Positions 7,193-15,086 of a DNA stretch of 19,324 nt are shown here, piece by piece (position 1 is the stretch's first letter; each line of letters starts with the position of its first letter). Both the position numbers and the translations under genes were made by a program. The stretch covers positions 31,102-50,425 of the forward strand of contig DPHV01000002.1 in NCBI GenBank assembly GCA_003521625.1, given 5' to 3'. The notes beneath the pieces were generated by a model. That model saw only the letters and a program-made list of their open reading frames with translations. It had not been told where the DNA came from and made no database searches. The stretch is from Ruminococcus sp. GTDB taxonomy: Bacteria > Bacillota > Clostridia > Oscillospirales > Acutalibacteraceae.

Positions 7193-7930
7193 TTAGGAAA
7201 TGAGTTCATATGAAAGTGTGAGAGTTCCGTCAGCATTTTCAACAAGTGTGAGAACTGACTCACCAGCAGGAACCATAAGCTTGTCAGCTGTTACGCCAAG
7301 ACCGCTTGCATTATAAAGAGTTACTTCTGTAACCGGGCCCTGCCAGCCGTCTGTCATAAACCACTCGTTATCAGGAGTTTTAACACCAACATAGCTTGTC
7401 TGGTCAAAGTTTACTGTTACTTTACCGTTAACAAACTTGTAATCGCCGAGGTTTTCGTAATCTTCTTCACATCCGTAGTCTGCACCGTTGATGTAACCGA
7501 AGAGGTAGTAATCCTTTGAAAGAGGAGGATTTGTTGTTTCGGGTTCTGTTGCCTGTGTAGCTTCTGTAGGAGTTGTTACAGGTTCGGAAATGAGTTCATA
7601 TGAAAGTGTGAGAGTTCCGTCTGCGTTTTCAACGAGTGTGAGAACTGACTCGCCTGCAGGAATCATAAGCTTGTCAGCTGTTACGCCAAGACCGCTTGCA
7701 TTATAAAGAGTTACTTCTGTAACTGCGCCCTGCCAGCCGTCTGTCATAAACCACTCGTTATCAGGAGTTTTAACGCCGACATAGCTTGTCTGGTCAAAGT
7801 TTACTGTTACTTTTCCGTCAACGAACTTGTAATCGCCAAGGTTTTCGTAATCTTCTTCACATCCGTAGTTTGCACCGTTGATGCAACCGAAGAGGTAGTA
7901 ATCCTTCGAAAGAGGAGGATTTGTTGTTTC
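7151..7930 (-). repeat. Two tandem 390-bp repeats encoding duplicated C-terminal modules
   Basis: Units 7151-7540 and 7541-7930 are exactly 390 bp (130 codons) each and begin on the + strand with GGGTTCTGTTGC, which recurs at 7931. I count about 17 base differences by eye plus the TAA/GAA difference at 7193/7583. Each unit encodes a Thr/Glu/Pro linker and one SKDYYLFG module. The high DNA identity points to a recent duplication or continuing gene conversion. Confidence 0.92.
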
Positions 7931-10498
7931 GGGTTCTGTTGCAACTGTTGTTTCTATTGCTTCAGTTGTTTCAGGTACTATTGCAGTTGTTTCAGGTACT
8001 GTTGCAGTAGTTTCAGGTTCTGTAGCAACTGTTGTATCAGGCTCTGTAGCAGGTGCATAAGGCTGACCTGCAAGGCCGGAACCGGAATCACCGACTAAGT
8101 ACTTCTGAATCATTGTTGCATCTATTATATTGATTGTACCGTCAGAGTTGAGATCTGCAAGTACGAGATATTTGTCCGGAATAAGTTCTAAACCAACGCT
8201 GTGCTTCTGAATTGCTGTAGCATCTTTTACTCTTACAAAGCCGTCACCATTAACATCACCGTAAATCATAGTACCTACGGGAGGAGCTGTTGTTGTGGGA
8301 ACGGGTGCTGTTGTAGTAGGAACAGGTGCTGTTGTTGTAGGAACTGTACCCTTTGTAACATCAGTAGCTTCAACGGGTGTTCCGGCTGAAGGAACGAGTG
8401 TCGTTGTGTTCCAGCCTGATGTTGATCTGCCAGTCAAAATCTTTGAGCTTCCGCCAAGTTTAAGCTTTGTTCTTGCGCCGTCAGCAGGATGCTGATGACC
8501 GTTTGAATCGCTTATGACTACATATGTGTTGCTTGAATGAGCAAGGTCATAATTAGACTCTGTGCCATCTTTTGTTGTATTATCTTCTGCGATGCAGGAG
8601 TTAGAGGAAACCTCAACATAATAGTAGCCTGTAGCAGGATCTACCTGCATAGCCTGACCGGGCCACGATGTATTTTTATAAGTAGTAGTTGATGAAGTGT
8701 CCTCATCATAAATATATACGTTGAAGGGAGCCTTCCAGGAAGAAATCTTTGAGGAATCAAAGAAGATATAAACGCCTGAAGAAGCAGCCTCTTTCTTTGT
8801 ATACTTGTATGTTGCTGTTGTAGTTTTTGCACCGTCTGTAGCGGTAAGTGTGAGGTTGATTGTTTCGCCGTACTTATAGTCAGAGCCTATGCGGATTGTT
8901 GTTTTGCCTGTGTAAGTAACGGGAGTTGAGTTATCAAGGCAGTATGTACCAGAAGTTGCGTTTTCAAGACCGAGTTCTACAGTCATTGTTTCGCCCTTAA
9001 AGGTACCGCTTTCAACAGTGCAGGTGTTTTTGGGAGTTGTAGTTCCGTTGTAAACAACTGCAACGCCTGTGCTGCCGATTGAGCCTGTTAATACGCCGCC
9101 TGATACTGTGAACTTATTGCCTGTGATTGTATCAACATAGCTGCCGTCAGCGATTCCTGTTCCTGAAATGCTTACGCTCTTTGTTGTGCCTGTGCAGTTA
9201 GCAAGAACAATACCGCTTGTGCCTCTTGCAACGTATGCAACGCCGTCAGAAGAACCGAGCTTTTCGCTCTGACCTACAAAGAGGTTGTGGAACTTGTTAA
9301 CTTCGGAAACAGCAGTGCTCTTGTAAGCAGTGTCTGTAGCAGCTTCGCCCATAAGAGCCGCACCGGGACGTGCAAAGTAAAGAGCTGTTGAGTCTTTTCT
9401 TGAAGCAACGATTGACCAAGCCTTGATTACGTTTTCATCGGAAACGCCGGCTGTGTTTACAATTCCTGCCGAGCCTGACTCGCCCTCAAATGTATCGTGG
9501 GATTCAGCCCAGAGGACAGCATTTGAAGCGCTTACGCCTGACTTGTAGTCTGATTTTGCAGCAGTTGAAGCGTTGCCCTTTGATACAGCAGCCAGAACAG
9601 CGTCGCCTGTTCTGTTGTCTGTTACATTGATGTGCTTTGTGTAGGAGCTGTAGCTTCTGCCGCTGCCGCAGGTGTTAAGAATTTCACCGTAGATGTAAAG
9701 GTTGCCGCCTGTCTTTTGCTTGTAATAGCTTTCAGCGGCTGATGTGATGTTCGGCCAGTAATTTGAAGCATATGAGCCGTCATCGGGAGTTTCAATATGC
9801 TTTGCTGCGTCAAAACGGAAGCCGTCAACACCGCAGTCGATGCACTCCTTAAGGAGTGAAATTACAGCATTCTGAACATTTGTGTTGCCTGTGTTAAGGT
9901 CGGGACAAGCCGAAACGTGACCCTGAACTACACTCTTAATCGAGCCGTCGCCTGCACTGCCTGCATCGGGGTGGAAATAAGAGCTCTTGTTTGTGTAGAA
10001 GTCGGGCTGATAGGTTTTAACCTGCTCGCTTAACGAGTTGGGATCGGTTTCAACCTCGTTGCCCATGTGGTTTGATACGATGTCGCAGATGATTTTAATG
10101 CCGTATTTGTCAGCCTCTGCGCAAAGTGACTTAAGGTCGTCCTTTGAGCCGAGCCATGACTTCTGGGCAATTGCCATACTTACAGGCTGGTAGAGCTTCC
10201 ACCACTGACCTGCAACGTCGTTGGATGTACCGTAGTCCTTTGCCTGCTGAACAGGAGAGGTCTGAACGGTTGTGTAGCCTGCCGCTGCGATAGCAGGGAG
10301 GTTTTCTTTGATTGAGTTATAAGACCAGTTAAATGCATGAAGCATTACGCCGTCCTTGACTTCACTCTGTATTGCCGAATCCGAGGAGACAGCAACATCG
10401 GTTGTTTCAGCAGCGCTGACCGATGCAGTGAAAGCAAAGGAAGAAGTAATCATTGCAGCCGCAATAAAAAGACTTACAACTTTTTTGAGAGCTTTCAT
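7193..10498 (-). CDS. Secreted dockerin-bearing alpha-amylase (GH13, AmyE-like), truncated by nonsense codon
   Basis: Extracellular endo-acting alpha-1,4-glucanase, 1101 residues as read. Start ATG at 10498, chosen over 10507 because AAAGGA lies eight bases upstream. Order of parts: signal peptide (1-30, ending VSA-A); GH13 barrel about 48-410, closely resembling B. subtilis AmyE, with DIVSNH (139-144), GFRFDAAKH with nucleophile D230, acid E272 in YGEI and WAESHD with D335; domain C to about 485; an Ig-like linker domain (about 490-568); a CBM26-like module (about 575-700); a Thr/Pro linker with TTTAPVP repeats; a type I dockerin (745-803) with calcium loops DVNGDG and DLNSDG; a Thr/Glu linker; and two near-identical roughly 105-residue modules beginning SKDYYLFG. 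The dockerin indicates assembly into a cohesin-based amylosome. The frame ends at a TAA that removes two further modules. Confidence 0.93.
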   Translation of the reverse strand: MKALKKVVSLFIAAAMITSSFAFTASVSAAETTDVAVSSDSAIQSEVKDGVMLHAFNWSYNSIKENLPAIAAAGYTTVQTSPVQQAKDYGTSNDVAGQWWKLYQPVSMAIAQKSWLGSKDDLKSLCAEADKYGIKIICDIVSNHMGNEVETDPNSLSEQVKTYQPDFYTNKSSYFHPDAGSAGDGSIKSVVQGHVSACPDLNTGNTNVQNAVISLLKECIDCGVDGFRFDAAKHIETPDDGSYASNYWPNITSAAESYYKQKTGGNLYIYGEILNTCGSGRSYSSYTKHINVTDNRTGDAVLAAVSKGNASTAAKSDYKSGVSASNAVLWAESHDTFEGESGSAGIVNTAGVSDENVIKAWSIVASRKDSTALYFARPGAALMGEAATDTAYKSTAVSEVNKFHNLFVGQSEKLGSSDGVAYVARGTSGIVLANCTGTTKSVSISGTGIADGSYVDTITGNKFTVSGGVLTGSIGSTGVAVVYNGTTTPKNTCTVESGTFKGETMTVELGLENATSGTYCLDNSTPVTYTGKTTIRIGSDYKYGETINLTLTATDGAKTTTATYKYTKKEAASSGVYIFFDSSKISSWKAPFNVYIYDEDTSSTTTYKNTSWPGQAMQVDPATGYYYVEVSSNSCIAEDNTTKDGTESNYDLAHSSNTYVVISDSNGHQHPADGARTKLKLGGSSKILTGRSTSGWNTTTLVPSAGTPVEATDVTKGTVPTTTAPVPTTTAPVPTTTAPPVGTMIYGDVNGDGFVRVKDATAIQKHSVGLELIPDKYLVLADLNSDGTINIIDATMIQKYLVGDSGSGLAGQPYAPATEPDTTVATEPETTATVPETTAIVPETTEAIETTVATEPETTNPPLSKDYYLFGCINGANYGCEEDYENLGDYKFVDGKVTVNFDQTSYVGVKTPDNEWFMTDGWQGAVTEVTLYNASGLGVTADKLMIPAGESVLTLVENADGTLTLSYELISEPVTTPTEATQATEPETTNPPLSKDYYLFGYINGADYGCEEDYENLGDYKFVNGKVTVNFDQTSYVGVKTPDNEWFMTDGWQGPVTEVTLYNASGLGVTADKLMVPAGESVLTLVENADGTLTLSYELIS
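8286..8348 (-). repeat. Three tandem 21-bp repeats encoding a Thr/Pro linker
   Basis: Units at 8286-8306, 8307-8327 and 8328-8348 begin GCTGTTGT on the + strand and encode the TTTAPVP linker between the CBM26-like module and the dockerin. A looser array of 21-bp-like units coding for PETTA/TVATE lies at about 7930-8050. Confidence 0.85.
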
Positions 10499-10529
10499 TG
10501 AAAACATCCTTTCATAATTATTCAGTCTT

Positions 10530-10558
10530 ATTATAGCAAATTCCGCAAAAAAAGTATA
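10530..10558 (-). promoter_or_regulatory. Candidate amylase promoter with weak -35
   Basis: Minus strand TATAAT (10535-10530) lies 32 bp upstream of the ATG at 10498; the hexamer 17 bases further upstream (TATACT) is a poor -35 box. A good -10 with a poor -35 would fit activator-dependent expression, but I see no recognisable operator. Confidence 0.4.
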
Positions 10559-10694
10559 TATTTTATCCTACAAATTACCGGTGTGATTTTTGTGCATTTT
10601 TCATCTTAATTTACTTCCAAAGAGAAAATTTTTGCTCTTATTTTGCAATATTGTATAAAAATATTGTCAATAAAAATTTTTTACATATTATCAA

Positions 10695-10723
10695 TTGACT
10701 TTTTACTTATATTAGAATATAAT
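10695..10723 (+). promoter_or_regulatory. Sigma-A type promoter of the pot operon
   Basis: TTGACT (10695-10700) and a perfect TATAAT (10718-10723) with a 17-base spacer. Transcription would begin near 10730 and leave a leader of about 175 nt before potA. The gap 10508-10905 otherwise holds the divergent amylase promoter, a hairpin and a palindromic repeat; no gene is visible in it. Confidence 0.75.
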
Positions 10724-10742
10724 TTTTATTGGTCTTTTTACG

Positions 10743-10768
10743 GAGAATCTTTACAGATTCAGATTCTC
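10743..10768 (+). other. Leader hairpin in the pot transcript
   Basis: GAGAATCT (10743-10750) pairs perfectly with AGATTCTC (10761-10768) around a 10-base loop that itself contains a second copy of CAGATTC. It begins about 13 nt after the predicted transcription start. There is no T-tract, so it is not a terminator. Confidence 0.55.
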
Positions 10769-10805
10769 TTCAGATCATGGTTATGTCTTTACAAAGAAGT
10801 AATTT

Positions 10806-10882
10806 GTAGGGGCGGACTGTGTTCGCCTGCAAAAAATCTGTACTTGCAGACGCAGCGCATCCGCCCCTTTTCTGATTTTATT
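10806..10882 (+). repeat. GTAGGGGCGG palindromic repeat inside the pot leader
   Basis: AGGGGCGGA (10808-10816) and TCCGCCCCT (10860-10868) form the outer arms; inside are CTGCAA/TTGCAG (10827-10832 and 10844-10849). A competing local hairpin is GGCGGAC-TGT-GTTCGCC (10811-10827). The closing arm is followed by TTTCTGATTTTATT, so the folded element would resemble an intrinsic terminator or attenuator only about 25 bp before potA. The sequence type matches the GTAGGGG intergenic repeats elsewhere in this window. Confidence 0.7.
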
Positions 10883-10905
10883 ATATTCGGAACAGGGGTG
10901 CATAA

Positions 10906-12324
10906 ATGGAGCAGACAGCAAAAAATACTATCGTTTCATTAAAAGATATTTTTGTAAGGTTTGACGGCGAGGTTATTCTCAACCATATTAACCTTGATAT
11001 TCACGAAAAGGAATTTGTTACTATTTTAGGTCCGAGCGGCTGCGGAAAAACTACTACTCTGCGAATCATCGGAGGATTTGTTGAGCCTGAAAACGGCGAC
11101 GTCATTTTTGACGATAAGCGCATAAACGGTACTCCTCCAAACAAAAGAAACGTCAATACCGTTTTTCAGAAATATTCGCTGTTTCCGCATCTTAATGTCT
11201 TTGACAACGTGGCTTTCGGACTTAAGCTTAAGAAAGTTCCGAAGGACGAAATCAAAAGAAAAGTTACAAAAATGCTTGCTACCGTTGACCTTAAGGGCTA
11301 TGAAAAGCGCAACATTTCTAAACTTTCTGGTGGACAGCAGCAGCGTGTTGCGATTGCAAGAGCACTTGTCTGCGACCCCGATATTATTCTGCTCGACGAG
11401 CCCTTAGGCGCTCTTGATCTTAAGCTTCGGAAATGTATGCAGCTTGAACTCAAAGAAATTCAGCAAAAAACCGAAAAGACTTTTATATATGTTACACACG
11501 ACCAGGAAGAGGCTCTTACAATGAGCGACAGGGTTGTTGTTATGAACAACGGCGTGATTGAGCAAATCGGTACTCCCGAGGACATATACAACGAGCCTGT
11601 AAACGCATTCGTTGCCGACTTTATCGGCGAGGCCAATATCTTAAACGGCACTATGATTGACGATTGCCGTATTAAAATTCTCGACAGAGAGCTTGAATGT
11701 GTTGACAAGGGATTCGGCAAAAATACTCCTGTCGACGTTGTTATCCGCCCCGAGGATATTGAAATCACCTCTCCCGAGAACGGTCAGCTTGTGGGCACTG
11801 TTGAAAAGCTGACATTCAAGGGCGTTCACTACGAAATAAGCGTAAGATGCGGAAAGTGCGAAATACTCATTCACTCCACCAAATCAGCCGAAATCGGGAG
11901 TGAAATCGGAATGAGAGTAATTCCGTTCAACATTCAGATTATGAACAAGCTCCTTCCGTTCTATGACAATATAATTGAAACCGAGGTTACATACTCAAGC
12001 GAGGACGAGAATTACTTTGAATTTGAGCTTGAGGGTGAAACCGTTAAGGTTGAAAACAAGTATTATCCACAGGGTACAAGCGTTAAAATTACGCTTCCTC
12101 CCGAGGCTCTTTCGCTTGCAGGCGACGGAATAGGTCACTTAAAGGACGTTTATATTGAGTCGGTTGTCTACAAGGGTGAGCACAACGAAATTATCCTTGA
12201 ATCTGACGAGAGAAAGTGGCTTATGTTAAGCGACACCGACGAGCAGGTTGCAACGTATGTTCCGCTTGCGTTTGACTTTTCAAAGGCTGAGTTTGAAGTT
12301 ATTGACAAAGTTAAGGAGGGCTGA
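10906..12324 (+). CDS. potA: Spermidine/putrescine ABC transporter ATP-binding protein
   Basis: Cytoplasmic ATPase that powers polyamine uptake through PotB and PotC. Motifs in order are Walker A GPSGCGKT (42-49), Q-loop Q88 in VFQKYSLFPH, signature LSGGQQQR (140-147), Walker B IILLDEP (160-166) and H198 in VTHD, followed by the TOBE-type regulatory domain (about 240-345) containing VVIRPEDI. At 472 residues it is about 100 longer than usual PotA proteins; the excess is a C-terminal beta-rich segment (about 350-465) that may be a second TOBE-like domain. The ATG at 10906 follows AGGGGTG. It is the first gene of a four-gene operon and its stop is three bases before potB. The order ATPase, two permeases, binding protein is typical for polyamine importers in Firmicutes. 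Confidence 0.93.
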   Translation: MEQTAKNTIVSLKDIFVRFDGEVILNHINLDIHEKEFVTILGPSGCGKTTTLRIIGGFVEPENGDVIFDDKRINGTPPNKRNVNTVFQKYSLFPHLNVFDNVAFGLKLKKVPKDEIKRKVTKMLATVDLKGYEKRNISKLSGGQQQRVAIARALVCDPDIILLDEPLGALDLKLRKCMQLELKEIQQKTEKTFIYVTHDQEEALTMSDRVVVMNNGVIEQIGTPEDIYNEPVNAFVADFIGEANILNGTMIDDCRIKILDRELECVDKGFGKNTPVDVVIRPEDIEITSPENGQLVGTVEKLTFKGVHYEISVRCGKCEILIHSTKSAEIGSEIGMRVIPFNIQIMNKLLPFYDNIIETEVTYSSEDENYFEFELEGETVKVENKYYPQGTSVKITLPPEALSLAGDGIGHLKDVYIESVVYKGEHNEIILESDERKWLMLSDTDEQVATYVPLAFDFSKAEFEVIDKVKEG

Positions 12325-12326
12325 TT

Positions 12327-13118
12327 ATGAAATCAAGAAAGCCCTCCATTCCCTACATCATCTGGATGGTTATATTCACGATGATTCCGATTGTTATGAT
12401 TGGTTATACTGCATTTACCGACAAAAACGGCAACTTTTCACTTGAGCCGTTTGCAAATGCGTTTTTCTATACGGGAGTATTTATGAAATCCCTATGGATT
12501 GCGCTTATTTCAACGGCTATCTGCCTTTTGCTTGCATATCCTCTTGCGTATATCATAACAAAAATGAGACATTCAACACAGAACACCGTAATTATGCTTA
12601 TGATGATTCCGATGTGGATGAACTTCCTTTTGAGAATTTACGCTTGGGTTACGCTGTTGCAGGACAACGGTCCGATTGATATGCTGCTTTCAATGCTTGG
12701 AATACACGCAACATATATCGGCAACACAGGTGCAGTTGTGCTTGGTATGGTTTACGAATATCTGCCGTTTATGGTACTTCCGATTTACACTGTTATGAGC
12801 AAAATTGACGGCGGTCTTATTGAAGCGGCTCAGGATTTAGGCTCAAACAGCCTTTCTGTTTTCAGAAAAGTAATTTTCCCGTTGAGTATTCCCGGCGTTA
12901 TTTCGGGAATTACAATGGTATTTGTACCGAGTGCCAGCACCTTCCTTGTTTCGCAGTATCTTGGCGGAACAGACGATATTATGATAGGCGATATTATCGA
13001 CAAAATCTTCTGGACCGACCAGAACACAGGCTCGGCTATTTCACTTATACTTATGATATTTATCTTCGTGTTCCTCATTCTTATGAATTTCTTTGGCGAT
13101 GAGGAGGCGATTGCGTGA
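12327..13118 (+). CDS. potB: Spermidine/putrescine ABC transporter permease
   Basis: Inner-membrane permease subunit, 263 residues with about six hydrophobic segments (the first at 10-30, others near 53-75, 87-110, 132-155, 185-205 and 234-256). The cytoplasmic EAA loop that contacts PotA is visible as EAAQDLGSNSLSVFRKVIFP (166-185), followed by the conserved GV. The ATG at 12327 is preceded by AAGGAGGG with a six-base gap. The stop overlaps the potC start by four bases (GTGA), indicating translational coupling. Length and motif spacing match family permeases encoded second in pot operons. Confidence 0.93.
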   Translation: MKSRKPSIPYIIWMVIFTMIPIVMIGYTAFTDKNGNFSLEPFANAFFYTGVFMKSLWIALISTAICLLLAYPLAYIITKMRHSTQNTVIMLMMIPMWMNFLLRIYAWVTLLQDNGPIDMLLSMLGIHATYIGNTGAVVLGMVYEYLPFMVLPIYTVMSKIDGGLIEAAQDLGSNSLSVFRKVIFPLSIPGVISGITMVFVPSASTFLVSQYLGGTDDIMIGDIIDKIFWTDQNTGSAISLILMIFIFVFLILMNFFGDEEAIA

Positions 13119-13930
13119 AAAAGACAAATAAAAAAAGCGGCATACTTTCAAAAATCTATATTGCGCTTATTATGATTTTTCTTTATGCGCCTATTGCCGT
13201 ACTGATTTTCTACTCCTTCAACAAGGGCAAATCTACAGTATGGAAGGGATTTTCGCTTAAATGGTATGAACAGCTTTTTAAAGACGATAATATTATGAAC
13301 GCTCTCGGCAATACAATTATAATTGCCGTACTTGCTTCGTTTTTTGCTACGATTCTCGGCACAGCCGCCGCAATCGGAATCAACAACTTCAAGGGCAAAA
13401 AGCGTGTGCTGATTCAGAATGCGTCTAACATTCCGATTATCAGTCCCGACATCGTAATGGGCGTTTCGCTTATGCTGTTGTTTACGTTCCTCGGAGTTAT
13501 GTTCAACTTTGAAATGGGTTTTGTAACGGTGCTGATTTCGCATATCTGCTTCTGCGTACCGTTTGTTGTGCTCAACGTTATGCCGAGAATAAGGCGAATG
13601 GACAGCAGTATTTACGACGCCGCACTCGACCTCGGTTGCAACCAGTGGCAAGCGTTCTACAAGGTTGTTATTCACGAGCTTATGCCCGGCATTTTCTCGG
13701 GACTGCTTATGAGCTTTACATATTCGCTTGACGACTTTATCATCACATACTTTACGAGGGGTGCAAAGTTCCAGAACCTGTCGATTGAGATTTACTCAAT
13801 GACGCACAGAAGAATTTCACCGAAAATCAACGCTCTTTCGGCTTTGCTGTTTCTTGCGGTGCTTATCATAATGATTATTATTAATCTGCGTGAGAGGCAC
13901 GAGGAAAAAGTAAAAGCTCAAAAGACGTGA
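13115..13930 (+). CDS. potC: Spermidine/putrescine ABC transporter permease
   Basis: Second permease subunit, 271 residues with about six membrane segments (first at 13-33) and a highly charged C-terminus (RERHEEKVKAQK). Its EAA loop is YDAALDLGCNQWQAFYKVVI (167-186), leading to PGIFSG (191-196), and the following FTYSLDDFIITYF (201-213) is characteristic of PotC. Start is GTG at 13115 overlapping the potB stop, with GAGGAGG about seven bases upstream. It would pair with PotB to form the channel. Confidence 0.93.
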   Translation: MKKTNKKSGILSKIYIALIMIFLYAPIAVLIFYSFNKGKSTVWKGFSLKWYEQLFKDDNIMNALGNTIIIAVLASFFATILGTAAAIGINNFKGKKRVLIQNASNIPIISPDIVMGVSLMLLFTFLGVMFNFEMGFVTVLISHICFCVPFVVLNVMPRIRRMDSSIYDAALDLGCNQWQAFYKVVIHELMPGIFSGLLMSFTYSLDDFIITYFTRGAKFQNLSIEIYSMTHRRISPKINALSALLFLAVLIIMIIINLRERHEEKVKAQKT

Positions 13931-13959
13931 TTATATTTTATTTTAAGGGAGATTGAGAA

Positions 13960-15033
13960 ATGAAAAGAACAATCAGTATTATCCTTGCTGTATTAATGAC
14001 AGCATCGTTTGCAGCCTGTTTTTCGGGCTGCGGCAACAGCAGTAGCGCCGGTGAAGTGAACGTCTACAACTGGGGCGAGTATATCTCGAACGGTGAGGAC
14101 GACCTTATGGACGTTATCGACGAATTTGAGAGCGAAACGGGAATCAAAGTAAACTACACCACCTATGAAACGAACGAAGAGCTTTACAATATGCTGAAAA
14201 ACAGCAACGTAAGCTACGATGTTATTATTCCGTCGGACTATATGATAAGTAAGCTCATCGAAGAGGATATGCTGCTTGAACTTGATTTTGACAACATTCC
14301 GAATTATGAAAATATTATGAACCGCTTTAAAAAGCTTGATTGCGACCCTGAGGGAAAATACACAGTCTGCTACAGCTGGGGCGTTACCGCAATGGTTTAT
14401 GACAAAACAAAGGTAAGCAAAAAGCCTACTTCGTGGGACGCACTTTGGGACGAAAGCCTTAAGGGTCAGATTCTTCAGTTCAACAACAGCCGTGACGCAA
14501 TGGCAATTGCAATGCAGCTTTGCGGAATCAACCCTGCAAACTGCACAAAGGAAGACGTTGACAAGGCGGCTGAAAAGCTTGCAAAGCAAAAGCCGTTGCT
14601 TAAAAAATACGTAATGGATCAGGTATTCACTGAAATGGAAAAGAGTCAGGCGGCAATTGCTCCTTACTATGCAGGCGACGTTGTGACAATGATGGACGCA
14701 AACGAGAACCTTGACTATGCAATGCCCGAGGACGGTGCAAACCTTTTCTATGACGCAATGTGTATTCCGAAATGCAGTAAGAACAAGGGAAATGCAGAGA
14801 AGTTTATCAACTTTATGCAGAAGCCCGAGGTTGCGGCTGAAAACTGCAAATATCTGAATTACGCAACACCGAATCAGAAAGCATATGACGAGTACCTTGA
14901 CGAGGATATGAAGCAGAGCGAGCTTATCTTCCCGAGTGACGAATATCTTGACAAATGCTATGTATTCACAAATGTTCCCGACGATGTATATGCATATATG
15001 CAGGAACAGTTCGTAAAAATTCAGGCTGAATAA
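13960..15033 (+). CDS. potD: Polyamine-binding lipoprotein of the pot transporter
   Basis: Substrate-binding protein of 357 residues, lipid-anchored outside the membrane. The signal peptide (MKRTISIILAVLMTASFAAC) has two possible lipidated cysteines, C20 and C24 (FSGC), followed by a Ser/Gly/Asn-rich tether. The mature domain starts VNVYNWGEYIS (34-44), the classic opening of PotD/PotF proteins, and continues with SYDVIIPSDYMI, YSWGVTAMVYD, PTSWDALWD, AIAPYYAGD and YATPNQKAYDEY, all in family order. AAGGGAGAT precedes the ATG. It follows potC by 29 bp and is last in the operon, ending 23 bp before a terminator. Spermidine versus putrescine preference cannot be read from the sequence. Confidence 0.95.
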   Translation: MKRTISIILAVLMTASFAACFSGCGNSSSAGEVNVYNWGEYISNGEDDLMDVIDEFESETGIKVNYTTYETNEELYNMLKNSNVSYDVIIPSDYMISKLIEEDMLLELDFDNIPNYENIMNRFKKLDCDPEGKYTVCYSWGVTAMVYDKTKVSKKPTSWDALWDESLKGQILQFNNSRDAMAIAMQLCGINPANCTKEDVDKAAEKLAKQKPLLKKYVMDQVFTEMEKSQAAIAPYYAGDVVTMMDANENLDYAMPEDGANLFYDAMCIPKCSKNKGNAEKFINFMQKPEVAAENCKYLNYATPNQKAYDEYLDEDMKQSELIFPSDEYLDKCYVFTNVPDDVYAYMQEQFVKIQAE

Positions 15034-15056
15034 ATAATTTATATCCAAAAATATTT

Positions 15057-15086
15057 CAGGGACGGCAAAAACCGTCCCTGTTTTCA
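15057..15086. terminator. Terminator between pot operon and ttcA-like gene
   Basis: CAGGGACGG (15057-15065) pairs perfectly with CCGTCCCTG (15072-15080) around CAAAAA, then TTTTCATTT on the + strand. The convergent gene ends at 15084, so the element can also terminate that gene (AAATATTTTTGG on the minus strand). Confidence 0.9.

Noticed and set aside
7193..7195. Programmed stop-codon readthrough or recoding at the amylase TAA
   Set aside because: TAA is not a selenocysteine or pyrrolysine codon and no slippery site or special downstream structure is apparent; a point change from GAA is simpler.
7151..8348. CRISPR-like array from the regularly repeated DNA
   Set aside because: The repeats are in-frame coding repeats of 390 bp and 21 bp with no variable spacers and no cas genes nearby.
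13148..13675. Minus-strand open frame of 175 codons
   Set aside because: Antisense to potC; composition rich in Asn, His and Arg typical of shadow translation.
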